From positions 1 to 30,564 of the forward strand of contig JAPYLE010000014.1 in assembly GCA_027293795.1 (NCBI GenBank): a stretch of 30,564 nucleotides of DNA. The letters are read 5' to 3'. A program made the position numbers and the translations under genes. Each line of letters opens with the position of its first letter. Positions within the stretch are counted from its first letter, which is position 1. The stretch is from Rickettsia endosymbiont of Ixodes persulcatus. GTDB taxonomy: Bacteria > Pseudomonadota > Alphaproteobacteria > Rickettsiales > Rickettsiaceae. Of this stretch, positions 22,380-30,564 are shown piece by piece. The notes under the pieces were generated by a model. That model saw only the letters and a list, made by a program, of their open reading frames with translations, had not been told where the DNA came from and did not search any database.

Positions 22380-23792
22380 TTAAAATCTAAAATAAAGGAA
22401 TGGCTGAAAGCTAATCGCTATTGTTTTAAATATTGAAAAAAATCCGAACACACTAAAAATACAGTTATTGATTAATGGGCGCCATTTCCAATTAAAATAA
22501 TAAGTACTTAAGCGAAAATAGCCAGGCAGTAGTGGTGTAAATGAAAGTAGTGTTCCCACTATAATAGCAGTAATAATATTTGGGGTTATCTCTATATAAT
22601 GAGAACTGGTTGTAGTTGTAATACCCATTAGAGTTTTTATATAGTATTGTGCTTGCGTGAGAGTATCTGACCTAAAAATAACAAAGCCCATCATGATGCA
22701 TAAAAAAATTATGAAAACTGCGATAAAATTAGGAAGTTTTTTACTTAATTTTAGCCAAAATAATTTATCTATACATAAAAATATTCCATTATAAATACCC
22801 CAGATAATAAATTTCCAATTAGCTCCATGCCAAAGCCCCACGAGTAAGAAGCATATCCATAAATTAAAATAGTTTCTTTTGGTACTAGTCCGGTTTCCTC
22901 CTAAAGGTATATAGAGGTAATCTCTAACCCAGGTTGAGAGAGATATGTGCCAACGTCGCCAAAATTCTGTAAAGCTAGAGGAAAGGTAGGGCATATTAAA
23001 ATTTTCTTTTAGCTGAAATCCAAACATACGGGCAATACCCAATGCCATATCTGAATATGCTGAAAAATCAAAATAAATTTGTAACGCAAAACTAAACAAT
23101 CCAAGCCATGCATAGTAAATACCAAGTTGATTGGCAGGAAGCGAAAATATTTGATTAACAATTTCAGCGCAAGTATCAGCTATTAATACTTTTTTAATTA
23201 AACCAAGGATAAACCTTTTAAACCCTTCGGCTATATCCTCAAATAAATGTAATCTTTTATTTAATTGTTCTTCAATTTCATGGTATTTAATAATAGGCCC
23301 TGCTAAAAGTTTAGGGAATAAAAAAACATAATTTAAGTATTTAACTAGATTAGAGGCTGGTTTTCCAATACCTCGATAGACATCTACAAGATAGGTGATT
23401 TTCTCAAAAGTAATGAAAGAAATTCCGATAGGCAAGATAATGTCTAAAAATTTTGTAGTAGAATGAATGCGAGGTAACCAATGAATTAGATTGCTAATGA
23501 AGAAAATTGTGTATTTATAATAGAATAAAATCGATAAATTAGTGATTACTCCTATTGCTAGATAAAATTTAACTAATTTTTTTTTGCTATTAGCGATATA
23601 AATGAGATTGCAAAGACAATGATCAACTAAAGAAGAGGCAATAGTGATTAAGCAAAAGATAGGTTCGCTCCATAAATAAAAACAAAGACTTCCTGCTAAT
23701 AATATATAATCTTTATTTTCTTTTACTGAAAAAAATAAAAATAAAATTAGCGGTAAGAAAAAGAAAATAAAGAAAGGAGATGAAAATGACAT
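22380..23792 (-). CDS. MBOAT O-acyltransferase (AlgI/DltB-like)
   Basis: A 470-residue integral membrane acyltransferase that would move acetyl groups from the cytoplasm to the periplasmic face for polysaccharide O-acetylation. Family motifs are FLFPKLLAGPI (157-167), YFDFSAYSDMALGIARMFG (240-258), EFWRRWHISLSTWVRDYLYIPLGG (276-299, His282) and LVGLWHGANWKFIIWG (317-332). The catalytic His322 sits at the same number as in AlgI. Around eleven hydrophobic segments are visible. It is followed by its AlgJ/AlgX-like partner. Alternating hairpins lie between this gene and the small ORF upstream and may tune its expression. Confidence 0.92.
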   Translation of the reverse strand: MSFSSPFFIFFFLPLILFLFFSVKENKDYILLAGSLCFYLWSEPIFCLITIASSLVDHCLCNLIYIANSKKKLVKFYLAIGVITNLSILFYYKYTIFFISNLIHWLPRIHSTTKFLDIILPIGISFITFEKITYLVDVYRGIGKPASNLVKYLNYVFLFPKLLAGPIIKYHEIEEQLNKRLHLFEDIAEGFKRFILGLIKKVLIADTCAEIVNQIFSLPANQLGIYYAWLGLFSFALQIYFDFSAYSDMALGIARMFGFQLKENFNMPYLSSSFTEFWRRWHISLSTWVRDYLYIPLGGNRTSTKRNYFNLWICFLLVGLWHGANWKFIIWGIYNGIFLCIDKLFWLKLSKKLPNFIAVFIIFLCIMMGFVIFRSDTLTQAQYYIKTLMGITTTTSSHYIEITPNIITAIIVGTLLSFTPLLPGYFRLSTYYFNWKWRPLINNCIFSVFGFFSIFKTIAISFQPFLYFRF

Positions 23793-23836
23793 AATTTTTT
23801 ATTCCAATCAAAAGGTTTTTGAAAAAAATTATAGTT

Positions 23837-23874
23837 AAACAATATATTTATATTGTTTATATGTTATAAACAAT
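23837..23874. promoter_or_regulatory. Three-arm alternating hairpin upstream of the MBOAT gene
   Basis: AAACAATATA (23837-23846) pairs perfectly with TATATTGTTT (23849-23858), and ATTGTTTATA (23852-23861) pairs perfectly with TATAAACAAT (23865-23874). The middle arm is shared, so only one hairpin can form at a time. Read on the minus strand, the later hairpin is followed by AACTATAATTTTTTTC, so an attenuator-like element is conceivable. The stems are AT-only or nearly so and therefore weak. Confidence 0.45.
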
Positions 23875-23886
23875 AGTGTTGCTTTT

Positions 23887-24075
23887 TTAATTTATAGAAT
23901 TAAAGATTTCAATGACTTTTTCCTTATCAAAGCCTTGCATTAATACATTACCGTGGTAAAAACTTTTAAAAATAAGGATTATTATTGGTTCAAGGTGTTT
24001 TTCCCGAGAGATTAAATATTGTGTATCTCCTATAATAGAGTAGCTTTTGGAATTGATGAAGAGGTTTCGCTTCAT
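23887..24075 (-). CDS. Small coupled protein of unknown function (62 residues)
   Basis: The ATG overlaps the stop of the large glycosyltransferase by 4 bases (ATGA), the coupling seen elsewhere in this operon, which argues that it is translated. The product is a short mixed alpha/beta protein with SYSIIGDTQYLISREKHLEP and a short hydrophobic stretch IIILIF, ending GFDKEKVIEIFNSIN. No signal peptide or family motif is evident. The HLEP segment faintly recalls the entry to FkbM-type methyltransferases, so a truncated remnant is possible. It could also be a complete small protein. Confidence 0.45.
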   Translation of the reverse strand: MKRNLFINSKSYSIIGDTQYLISREKHLEPIIILIFKSFYHGNVLMQGFDKEKVIEIFNSIN

Positions 24076-27000
24076 AAAATTTTCCCAAAAAGATGTGGTT
24101 GGTAAAGAGCCGGGGTATAACAGTTTGACCAGTTATCTTTTAACAAAAGATCCACCAATCGTTGAGAGCTTTCTCTCCAGGTTAACCACTTCATATCGTC
24201 TACTTTGGGGTCCTCTCCTTTTGAATGTAGAATAATCCACTTTTCAATAGCTTGAGCTAAGTCAAAAGGCTCTAGACCATTAAAATAAAATGCGTGATTT
24301 CCAGAAATTTCTCTAAAAACAGGAATATCCCTAGCAATAATACTTAATCCATTTTGAGCAGACTCTATTAATGGTAACCCAAAACCTTCAGCTTCTGAAG
24401 CTAAAACTAACGCTACAGAATTCTGATAGATTTCTTTAAGCATTTCATCGCTGACATTATTGAGCCAGAATAATTTTTTTTTATATTCAGAATGGTTCAA
24501 TATACTTTCTATTATTTCTTCTGCCATCCATCCCTGTGATCCTGCAATTACTAAATTGATATCGAATCCTTTTGACCACAACTGACCAAAAGCTTTAAGC
24601 ACTTGAAGATGTCCTTTTCTTGGTTCAATTCTTCCTATTAAACAGAATGTCATTTGCGATTTCATAGTTTGGATTAAGTTTTCATCTATTTTTCTAGAGT
24701 TTTGGGTAGTTGCCATATCTGTTCCTAAATAAAAAAAATCTATTTTTAGCCTATTGACGCGGCTGATTGAACTGCTATTTAACCATGCTATAAGTTCTTT
24801 CATAACAGATTTAGAAATACATAGAATCCCATCCGCTTGTTCGGAGACAGCTTGTAACCAGGCAAGGAAAGTGGGCTTTGTTTGAGGAGGAAAAAAAGCA
24901 GATTGTAAAATAGGAATAAGGTCATATAGAACAAAATAAAGTTTAATTCCCTTGCTATGCCAACGCTCAAAAGTAGGTTTAGATCGCACAGCAGCATTTG
25001 GACAAAGGTCTAAACCTAAGAAAATATCTCCAACATACGTTTCTATCAAAGTATCATGAAGTATATTTTCTTTTATTCCTAAAAGATTAGTAGTAAAACT
25101 CCTGGCATAAAAATATTGACCTTTATTATTCCCATAAATAGGTTCAATACGAAAGTTTTCTGGAGGATAATTTAGCAGTGTAATTAATATACTTCGTACT
25201 ACACGTTGAATACCTGTTTTCTCGTCACAGTGTGCGAGCATAGAAATATCTATAAATAGCTGCTTTAATCCAATAGGTTGGCGATTAGCAGCTATTATAG
25301 AAGAAGTTCTTATTATATCAGTCTGACTTAATTCTGAATAATTATTTTTGGCTAAGTCTAGAATTAGATAGTTTTCTCTAGAGTTAGGATTATGTTGAAT
25401 AAAATATTCAATTATATTTTTGTATTCTTCACCAACTATTGTCGAGTGATGTTTTTTGTTAATATATTCTAGCGATTTTTTTGAAAGGTTATAGCGAACG
25501 TGCGGATTATTATATAAATAATTAATTGCTTCTTCTAACTCTTTGCTAGTGAAATTTGCTTTGAGTTTTACTGTTATATCGCTTGGAAATTCAGCAGCGC
25601 TTCCATATGCATTGATAATTGTAGGAATCCCATGGGCTAAACAACTAATAATACAAGCGGAAGTTTCACCCTGAGATTTATATCGTAATTGAATGGCAAT
25701 ATCGGTTGCTGCTAGATATATTTGAAATAATTCTAATGGAAGAAAATTAGTAATACGTACTCTTTTTATTTTATTAACTTCATTTATTAAATCTTTTCCA
25801 TAGTCGCCAATATGGTTCTCCCCTACAAAAACTAAATTAGCATTAGTATCTTTATATACATCTGAATTTAAGAAGCCTGAAAGTATCTGTTTATTTAGTT
25901 TATAGGGTGAAATGAATCCAAAAGAACATATTAAAAAATCATTTTCCGATAACTGTAGCGCTTTTCGAGCAGTTTCTCTATCAATAGTAGCTATGTTTAA
26001 TCGTAGTAGTGGTATTTTTTGAAGGTAAACGCCAGTATTTAGGTTATACCATTTTTTAGCTAAGTTAATTGCATATTGAGAATGTACAATAATTCCTTTA
26101 GCCCGTTTTAATACCTGTAAATTGCATGGATAATACTGTAACGTGTCAGCTCTCTCTTTGTTTAAGTCATAAATCCATGAGGAAAATCCATGTGATTCAT
26201 AGAGGGCACGATAAAAAACATTTTTTTCAGTAGAAAGCAAAATATCTGCACAATGTAATCCTCCATTTAAGAAAAAATCATGCAAAACTACGATTCCTGG
26301 ATGATTATCTAATAGTTTAAACATGTAATAATGAAAAGGCGAATTCCCAAAATTATATAAGATAATATCAAAAAAGAAAGCATGTTTTAAAAACCAATCC
26401 TTATCTCGAATAGTAAAATTTTCAGTTATCCATGTGTCTTCTACAAAATCTTCTTCACAAATAATAACTATTTTATAAAAACGTCCTAACTCAGGCAATA
26501 ACTGACGGCTATACTCAGACACACCTGTTTTTTGAGGAGGAAGCGGGGATACAAAGGCTAGTTTCTTTGGAGAGTACGATGAAGCTTTAAATTTGTTTTT
26601 AGCTAGCTTAGTAGTTTCTTGTAGCGATTCATAACTAGTTAAAACTTTTTTAGCAGTAGCTTCCCAGGTAAACTTTTTTGCGTGTTGTTTTCCATGTTCT
26701 TTTAGAGATTGTTGATAATAGGGATTTGTTAGTACTTCAAGAATTTTTTTTGTGATATTGCTGGGTTTTTTTGGGTTAAATAAGGAATTTTTATTTCCAG
26801 CGATTTCTGGTAGGCTGGTTGTGTCTGAGCAGATGGTTGCTGCCCCGCAAGCCATTGCCTCTAGCACCGGTAAGCCAAAGCCTTCGTGAAGTGAAGGATA
26901 TACAAATAAGCTACATAAATTGTATAAGCATACTAATTCTTTGTCAGCAATATATCCTGTCGTAATAATTTCGTCTTCTTTTATTTTAAATCTTTTTTTT

Positions 27001-27830
27001 ATATAGTTTATATTGATACAAGTAGGATTACTTAATTTTCCGGTAAGGATTAATTGATGTTGATTTCTTATTTTCTTAGGAAGAAGGGAAAATGCTTCAA
27101 TAAGGCCTGCTAGGTTTTTACGATGATCAAACCCACCTGTATAAAAAATAAATTTTTTTTTAATTCTATACTTATTTTTTATTGCAAGCTGATCTATTGC
27201 AGAAATATTTACTATTTTAAATTGGTTGTTAACACCCGCATTACAGTTAATGATTCGATCAGGAGAAATAGATAAAAAATCAATTGCTTCTTTTCGAGAG
27301 GAATTGGAAATTGCTAATAATAGAGAAGCTCTTTTTAATTCCTGTAATTTTTTATAGTAAAACCGATTAATTTTAGCATCGGATAGATAGGTTTGTTTAT
27401 CTATAAGAGGAATAAGATCATATAAAGTCACTGTAGTTAGTGAATTAGTTTCCAGTGTGCCTATAGAGGTTATTGCATCATCTGACCATCCCTCAAATAA
27501 ACTGCTTACATGTATAATGTCAGCGGATAAACTACTTAAAAAATGTTCCCTTATTTTTTTTGAAATATTTATGTTGATTCGGTTGTTAGTATTAGCTTCG
27601 GCAACAGGGGCTTGTATTTCAAAAATTTTTATTTGTTCATAAGGGATTAAATCTTTAAATGTATTTCTTAAAAACTCAATTGATTCAGGAAAACAACCAT
27701 TTAAGGTTAAAATTATTTCATGTTTACCCGAATGTTTTGCAAGTGCTTTTGCGAGAGAGAGACTATATCGTCCAATTCCATGGAAACGACTTTCACTTTG
27801 TGCGGCTTGTAAATCGATAACAATTCTCAT
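24072..27830 (-). CDS. Triple-domain GT4 glycosyltransferase (1252 residues)
   Basis: One cytoplasmic polypeptide with three GT-B fold domains. Domain 1 (about 1-400) starts RIVIDLQAAQ, has GIGRYS, TGGFDHRKNL (231-240) and the E-x7-E motif SLHEGFGLPVLEA (E316, E324). Domain 2 (about 420-815) starts KLAFVSPLPPQKTGVSEYS and has a variant donor site RYKSQGETSACIISCLAHG (716-734). Domain 3 (about 855-1250) starts QLFIDISMLAHCDEKTGIQR, has IGRIEPRKGHLQ (1065-1076) and SEAEGFGLPLIES (E1148, E1156). It could add two or three successive sugars, often mannose-like in similar O-antigen enzymes. It is coupled by ATGA overlaps to the genes on both sides. Number of active sites and linkages unknown. Confidence 0.9.
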   Translation of the reverse strand: MRIVIDLQAAQSESRFHGIGRYSLSLAKALAKHSGKHEIILTLNGCFPESIEFLRNTFKDLIPYEQIKIFEIQAPVAEANTNNRININISKKIREHFLSSLSADIIHVSSLFEGWSDDAITSIGTLETNSLTTVTLYDLIPLIDKQTYLSDAKINRFYYKKLQELKRASLLLAISNSSRKEAIDFLSISPDRIINCNAGVNNQFKIVNISAIDQLAIKNKYRIKKKFIFYTGGFDHRKNLAGLIEAFSLLPKKIRNQHQLILTGKLSNPTCININYIKKRFKIKEDEIITTGYIADKELVCLYNLCSLFVYPSLHEGFGLPVLEAMACGAATICSDTTSLPEIAGNKNSLFNPKKPSNITKKILEVLTNPYYQQSLKEHGKQHAKKFTWEATAKKVLTSYESLQETTKLAKNKFKASSYSPKKLAFVSPLPPQKTGVSEYSRQLLPELGRFYKIVIICEEDFVEDTWITENFTIRDKDWFLKHAFFFDIILYNFGNSPFHYYMFKLLDNHPGIVVLHDFFLNGGLHCADILLSTEKNVFYRALYESHGFSSWIYDLNKERADTLQYYPCNLQVLKRAKGIIVHSQYAINLAKKWYNLNTGVYLQKIPLLRLNIATIDRETARKALQLSENDFLICSFGFISPYKLNKQILSGFLNSDVYKDTNANLVFVGENHIGDYGKDLINEVNKIKRVRITNFLPLELFQIYLAATDIAIQLRYKSQGETSACIISCLAHGIPTIINAYGSAAEFPSDITVKLKANFTSKELEEAINYLYNNPHVRYNLSKKSLEYINKKHHSTIVGEEYKNIIEYFIQHNPNSRENYLILDLAKNNYSELSQTDIIRTSSIIAANRQPIGLKQLFIDISMLAHCDEKTGIQRVVRSILITLLNYPPENFRIEPIYGNNKGQYFYARSFTTNLLGIKENILHDTLIETYVGDIFLGLDLCPNAAVRSKPTFERWHSKGIKLYFVLYDLIPILQSAFFPPQTKPTFLAWLQAVSEQADGILCISKSVMKELIAWLNSSSISRVNRLKIDFFYLGTDMATTQNSRKIDENLIQTMKSQMTFCLIGRIEPRKGHLQVLKAFGQLWSKGFDINLVIAGSQGWMAEEIIESILNHSEYKKKLFWLNNVSDEMLKEIYQNSVALVLASEAEGFGLPLIESAQNGLSIIARDIPVFREISGNHAFYFNGLEPFDLAQAIEKWIILHSKGEDPKVDDMKWLTWRESSQRLVDLLLKDNWSNCYTPALYQPHLFGKIL

Positions 27831-28396
27831 ATGTTCCTTATATAGTCTCTTTGATATACGATAATTGCTTTGGTTAAATCATTATAAATATGTTGTGTTG
27901 TTTTAGATAATTCTGTTGCTTCCTGAAATGGAGGAACAGGTGGCTTGGAATTAGAAGCTTCTTTGAAATATCTGTAAGCTATTTGTTTAATTTGTTCTTT
28001 AATTTCTTTATTTTTTTTTAATTCTTGTAAAACGGATAATCTAAATTCAGGCTTTATTATTATTTTTAAAATAGGTGCCAAGAGTAGAGGTATTAAATAA
28101 AAAATAACTATATTTATTAATGAAATATTATTATGCGCCTGATTTTTTTTTAGCCAGTACTTTAGGTTCTTTATTAATTTTGAAATTGTATAATAGCGAT
28201 TAATTTTGTATTTTATTGTTAATTTTAAGTTCTCTGAAGTGGCTATATTTAACGCTCTGTGTAAATATAAAAAAAGCTTAATTATTATATATTTGATTAT
28301 TATAAGAAAAGTATTAAAACCTTTATTTATTTTATCTCTTGTAAATAGAAAAAAATTAATAATTTTCCTATTGCGAATAGTCATATCTCTCTGCAT
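27827..28396 (-). CDS. Lys/Ile-rich coupled protein of unknown function
   Basis: A 189-residue basic protein. The first half is rich in Lys, Ile and Phe with amphipathic or hydrophobic stretches (about 28-45), followed by a strongly hydrophobic segment near 95-113 (IVIFYLIPLLLAPILKIII). A soluble helical tail ends PPVPPFQEATELSKTTQHIYNDL. It probably sits at the membrane. It overlaps the triple glycosyltransferase by ATGA and starts 6 bases after the dehydratase stop, so it is fully embedded in the operon. I recognise no family. It may be an accessory or anchoring subunit for the glycosyltransferase, which has no membrane segment of its own; this is inference. Confidence 0.6.
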   Translation of the reverse strand: MQRDMTIRNRKIINFFLFTRDKINKGFNTFLIIIKYIIIKLFLYLHRALNIATSENLKLTIKYKINRYYTISKLIKNLKYWLKKNQAHNNISLINIVIFYLIPLLLAPILKIIIKPEFRLSVLQELKKNKEIKEQIKQIAYRYFKEASNSKPPVPPFQEATELSKTTQHIYNDLTKAIIVYQRDYIRNI

Positions 28397-28402
28397 TTTA
28401 GG

Positions 28403-29392
28403 TTATTCCACACTATAAGATTTTATTGTTTTTATTCTATTTATATCAGCTTCTACCATTCTATAAATTAAATCTTCTAAGCTTGTTTTTGCTTTCCAAC
28501 CTAATTTTATATATGCTTTTTCAGGATTTCCTAAAAGCACGTCTACTTCAGCGGGTCTAAACAATTTCTGATCGATAATAATATAGTTTTTATAATCTAG
28601 GCCTACATGCTTGAAAGCTAATCTGCATAATTCTCTTACACTAGAGCTATATCCTGTGGCTATTACATAATCATCTGGGGCCTCTTCTTGGAGCATTAAC
28701 CACATAGCGGTCACATAATCACCTGCAAAGCCCCAATCGCGCTTAGCGTCAATATTACCTAGATGTAATTTTTTTAATTTACCCAATTTGATATTAGCGA
28801 CAGCATGACTTATTTTTCGACTAACAAATTCAATGCCTCTTAATGGAGATTCATGATTGAATAAGATTCCATTAGAGGTATGCATACCAAAGCTTTCACG
28901 ATAATTAATGGTGATCCAATGTGCATAGACTTTAGCAACGGCATATGGACTTCTAGGATAAAAAGCTGTTTGCTCATTTTGTTTTTTAGCTTGAATTAAG
29001 CCGAATATTTCGCTACTAGATGCTTGATAAAATTTAGTTTTAATGTTTGTTAAGCGAATAGCTTCTAATAGATGGGTTACTCCTAAGGCGGTAACGTGTC
29101 CTGTTAAACTAGGTTGTTCCCAAGAAGTTCCTACAAAACTTTGTGCTGCAAGGTTATAAACTTCATCTGCTTCTGATAATTCCATAGCGCGAATTAAAGA
29201 AGCTGGGTCTAGCATATCGCCATTGATTAATTTAACAGAAGCTTGAATATTTAATTCCCGTAAACGCCAGAGACTATCACTTGTGCGTCGTGCTACTAGG
29301 CCATAAACTTCGTAATTTTTTTGGAGTAAAAATTCCGCAAGATAGGCACCGTCTTGACCAGTAATTCCTGTGATTAATGCTTTTTTAGGCAT
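28403..29392 (-). CDS. gmd: GDP-mannose 4,6-dehydratase-like enzyme
   Basis: An extended SDR of 329 residues of the Gmd/Rmd type, making a GDP-4-keto-6-deoxy sugar from GDP-mannose or a related GDP-sugar. Motifs: cofactor site TGITGQDGAYL (8-18), RRTSDSLWRL (35-44) in the second nucleotide-binding loop, NLAAQSFVGTSW (80-91), SSSEIFG (125-131) with the catalytic acid, and YAVAK (150-154), then the GDP-sugar signature NHESPLRG. Length is slightly under Gmd (about 345-370). AAGGA lies upstream of the ATG. Because the window also encodes GDP-heptose enzymes, a GDP-heptose dehydratase (DmhA-like) is a real alternative. No GDP-fucose synthase or reductase lies next to it. Confidence 0.87.
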   Translation of the reverse strand: MPKKALITGITGQDGAYLAEFLLQKNYEVYGLVARRTSDSLWRLRELNIQASVKLINGDMLDPASLIRAMELSEADEVYNLAAQSFVGTSWEQPSLTGHVTALGVTHLLEAIRLTNIKTKFYQASSSEIFGLIQAKKQNEQTAFYPRSPYAVAKVYAHWITINYRESFGMHTSNGILFNHESPLRGIEFVSRKISHAVANIKLGKLKKLHLGNIDAKRDWGFAGDYVTAMWLMLQEEAPDDYVIATGYSSSVRELCRLAFKHVGLDYKNYIIIDQKLFRPAEVDVLLGNPEKAYIKLGWKAKTSLEDLIYRMVEADINRIKTIKSYSVE

Positions 29393-29456
29393 ACAGTATC
29401 CTTACAAAGAAAAGGTTGGGAAAAATTTATAGCTATTTAGTTAAAAAATAAAAACC

Positions 29457-30564
29457 TTAAAGAGGAACAATGCTTAATTTTTTTAAAGCAATACCTAAAG
29501 TTCGCGCATCATCATTTATTCCTAATTCTTTTGGCGAAATGAGTGTGGGTGCTTCGATTCTTATGAGTTTCATTTTTCCTGGATTGACTAAGGTAAGTAC
29601 CCTTTCCTCAGGTGAGCCTGATAATGTAAATTTAATAGAATAATCGCCAACGTATGCTATAAATTCTTTTCCTACATTTTGACCCAAAGTATTAGCGAGC
29701 AGGTAAAGGTTAAATTTTTCTGGAAGTGGGTTGACAAACTCGAGGGTTACAGTTTTAGTTGACCAGGTTCCCCATGATTCTGCTGGATATAGTCCTTGTG
29801 TACGTAATATAACATTAGGCCATTCTGATTTTCTAAAGTCCATGCTTATGTTTTTTTTTACATGTGCAAGCGTGAAGCCATTCAGAGGTATCTGAAAAAA
29901 TATGTCTTTAGGCAGTGTATAATCTCCGATAAGTAAGACCCATTTTTTTTTATCTGCAAGGCTAGATAAATCATAAGCCGTATCTTTAGGAATTAATTGA
30001 AAATAGGCTTTTGCGTTATCAATGTAAAATAGAGTTCTGTACAATCCGCTAATATCTGAGCTAACAACCACTAAGTTTGAAAGCTCGTCATTGGATAGAT
30101 ACTTTCTTGCTATGATTCCTGCCTTATCATAAACATCCGGAATATGTTTTAGTATCCAGATATCTTTATTAACATAAAAAGTTGAAGATACAACAGTAAG
30201 AGGCATAAATAGATAGAAAAAAAGCTTGGCTCCGATATGGGGTATATAACTCCATAATGCAAGGGAAAATAAGCTTATTCCGCTAAGTGTGTAAAATAAC
30301 TTTGGGTTAATGAGAAAACCACGTAGTTCTGGTGCGTCAACTGAGTTGGGTGCGTAGGGAAGCATATAGGTATAGATAGCATACAAACTGGCTATTCCGA
30401 TAGGGAAAGCAACTATACTCCTCCATTTAAATGTGTTGTGGGTTGGGCGGAAAGATAACTGAGAAGCTGTAATTATAAACCAGAGAGGGAGGGCGAAATT
30501 ATAGTAACGCATCGAAAGCCTTGTAACCCCAGTGGCTCCAAAAATGGCTGTAAAAAAACTAGTA
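29457..30564 (-). CDS. GT-C-like membrane protein, 5' end beyond the window
   Basis: The frame is open to the window edge: 17 codons upstream of the first internal ATG (30512) read in frame and join well (ATGVTRLSMRYYNFALPLW), so the true start is outside. The visible part has four hydrophobic helices (about 1-18, 30-50, 72-90, 93-112 counted from the internal ATG), then a soluble, probably periplasmic C-terminal domain of about 230 residues. The RYYNFALPL segment is reminiscent of the last helices of GT-C glycosyltransferases with a C-terminal periplasmic domain. It is the first visible gene of the minus-strand operon. Function uncertain. Confidence 0.65.
   Translation of the reverse strand, partial: TSFFTAIFGATGVTRLSMRYYNFALPLWFIITASQLSFRPTHNTFKWRSIVAFPIGIASLYAIYTYMLPYAPNSVDAPELRGFLINPKLFYTLSGISLFSLALWSYIPHIGAKLFFYLFMPLTVVSSTFYVNKDIWILKHIPDVYDKAGIIARKYLSNDELSNLVVVSSDISGLYRTLFYIDNAKAYFQLIPKDTAYDLSSLADKKKWVLLIGDYTLPKDIFFQIPLNGFTLAHVKKNISMDFRKSEWPNVILRTQGLYPAESWGTWSTKTVTLEFVNPLPEKFNLYLLANTLGQNVGKEFIAYVGDYSIKFTLSGSPEERVLTLVNPGKMKLIRIEAPTLISPKELGINDDARTLGIALKKLSIVPL

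Noticed and set aside
24047..24235. Plus-strand 62-codon frame
   Set aside because: Antisense to the C-terminus of the triple glycosyltransferase; shadow.

Overview
This window is 30.6 kb of AT-rich DNA, probably from a gammaproteobacterium of the Legionellales type (Coxiella, Rickettsiella, Diplorickettsia or Aquicella relatives). That placement is inferred from the gene content (MsbA, WecA, a GDP-heptose pathway beside a surface polysaccharide locus, PyrG), the base composition and the interspersed palindromic repeats. No marker gene in the window proves it.

Positions 1-413 hold the last codons of an upstream gene, two miniature inverted-repeat elements and a candidate msbA promoter whose -35 box lies in an arm of the second element. 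msbA (414-2147) encodes the lipid A flippase. After a 350-bp gap, a tightly packed plus-strand operon (2498-12561) makes and attaches nucleotide sugars. Its genes are, in order: an ArnC/GtrB-like glycosyltransferase, an NAD-dependent epimerase, a UDP-glucose-dehydrogenase-like protein lacking the catalytic Cys, an SDR, a Gfo/Idh oxidoreductase, an HddA-type heptose kinase, a frameshifted HddC-type nucleotidyltransferase, a methyltransferase, a GmhA-like SIS isomerase, a transaldolase and WecA. Together these suggest a route from sedoheptulose 7-phosphate to a GDP-heptose and its transfer to a lipid carrier. Many genes overlap by a few bases, so translational coupling is likely.

Positions 12562-16595 hold a separate module. 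It starts with a short Cys- and His-rich lipoprotein that has its own leader and a strong terminator. After a palindromic repeat come an MNIO (DUF692) enzyme, its DUF2063 partner and pyrG. The lipoprotein, MNIO and DUF2063 arrangement looks like a bufferin-type RiPP system in which the precursor would be lipid-anchored. This is the best candidate here for an undescribed system.

A minus-strand methyltransferase (16798-17499) is cut by an in-frame stop, and its coding frame clearly continues to 16621. Positions 17500-17900 hold a palindrome-rich repeat and a promoter. A second polysaccharide locus follows: Wzm and Wzt exporter genes and a polytopic membrane protein on the plus strand, converging with a long minus-strand operon. 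From its 5' end, that operon encodes a GT-C-like membrane protein (cut by the window edge), a GDP-mannose 4,6-dehydratase-like enzyme, a K/I-rich coupled protein, a triple-domain GT4 glycosyltransferase of 1252 residues, a 62-residue coupled ORF, and an AlgI/AlgJ-like O-acetylation pair. Overall the window builds, decorates (heptose or deoxyhexose, methyl, O-acetyl) and exports an LPS O-antigen or capsule-like glycan. At least two of its genes carry disruptions that could vary the product.
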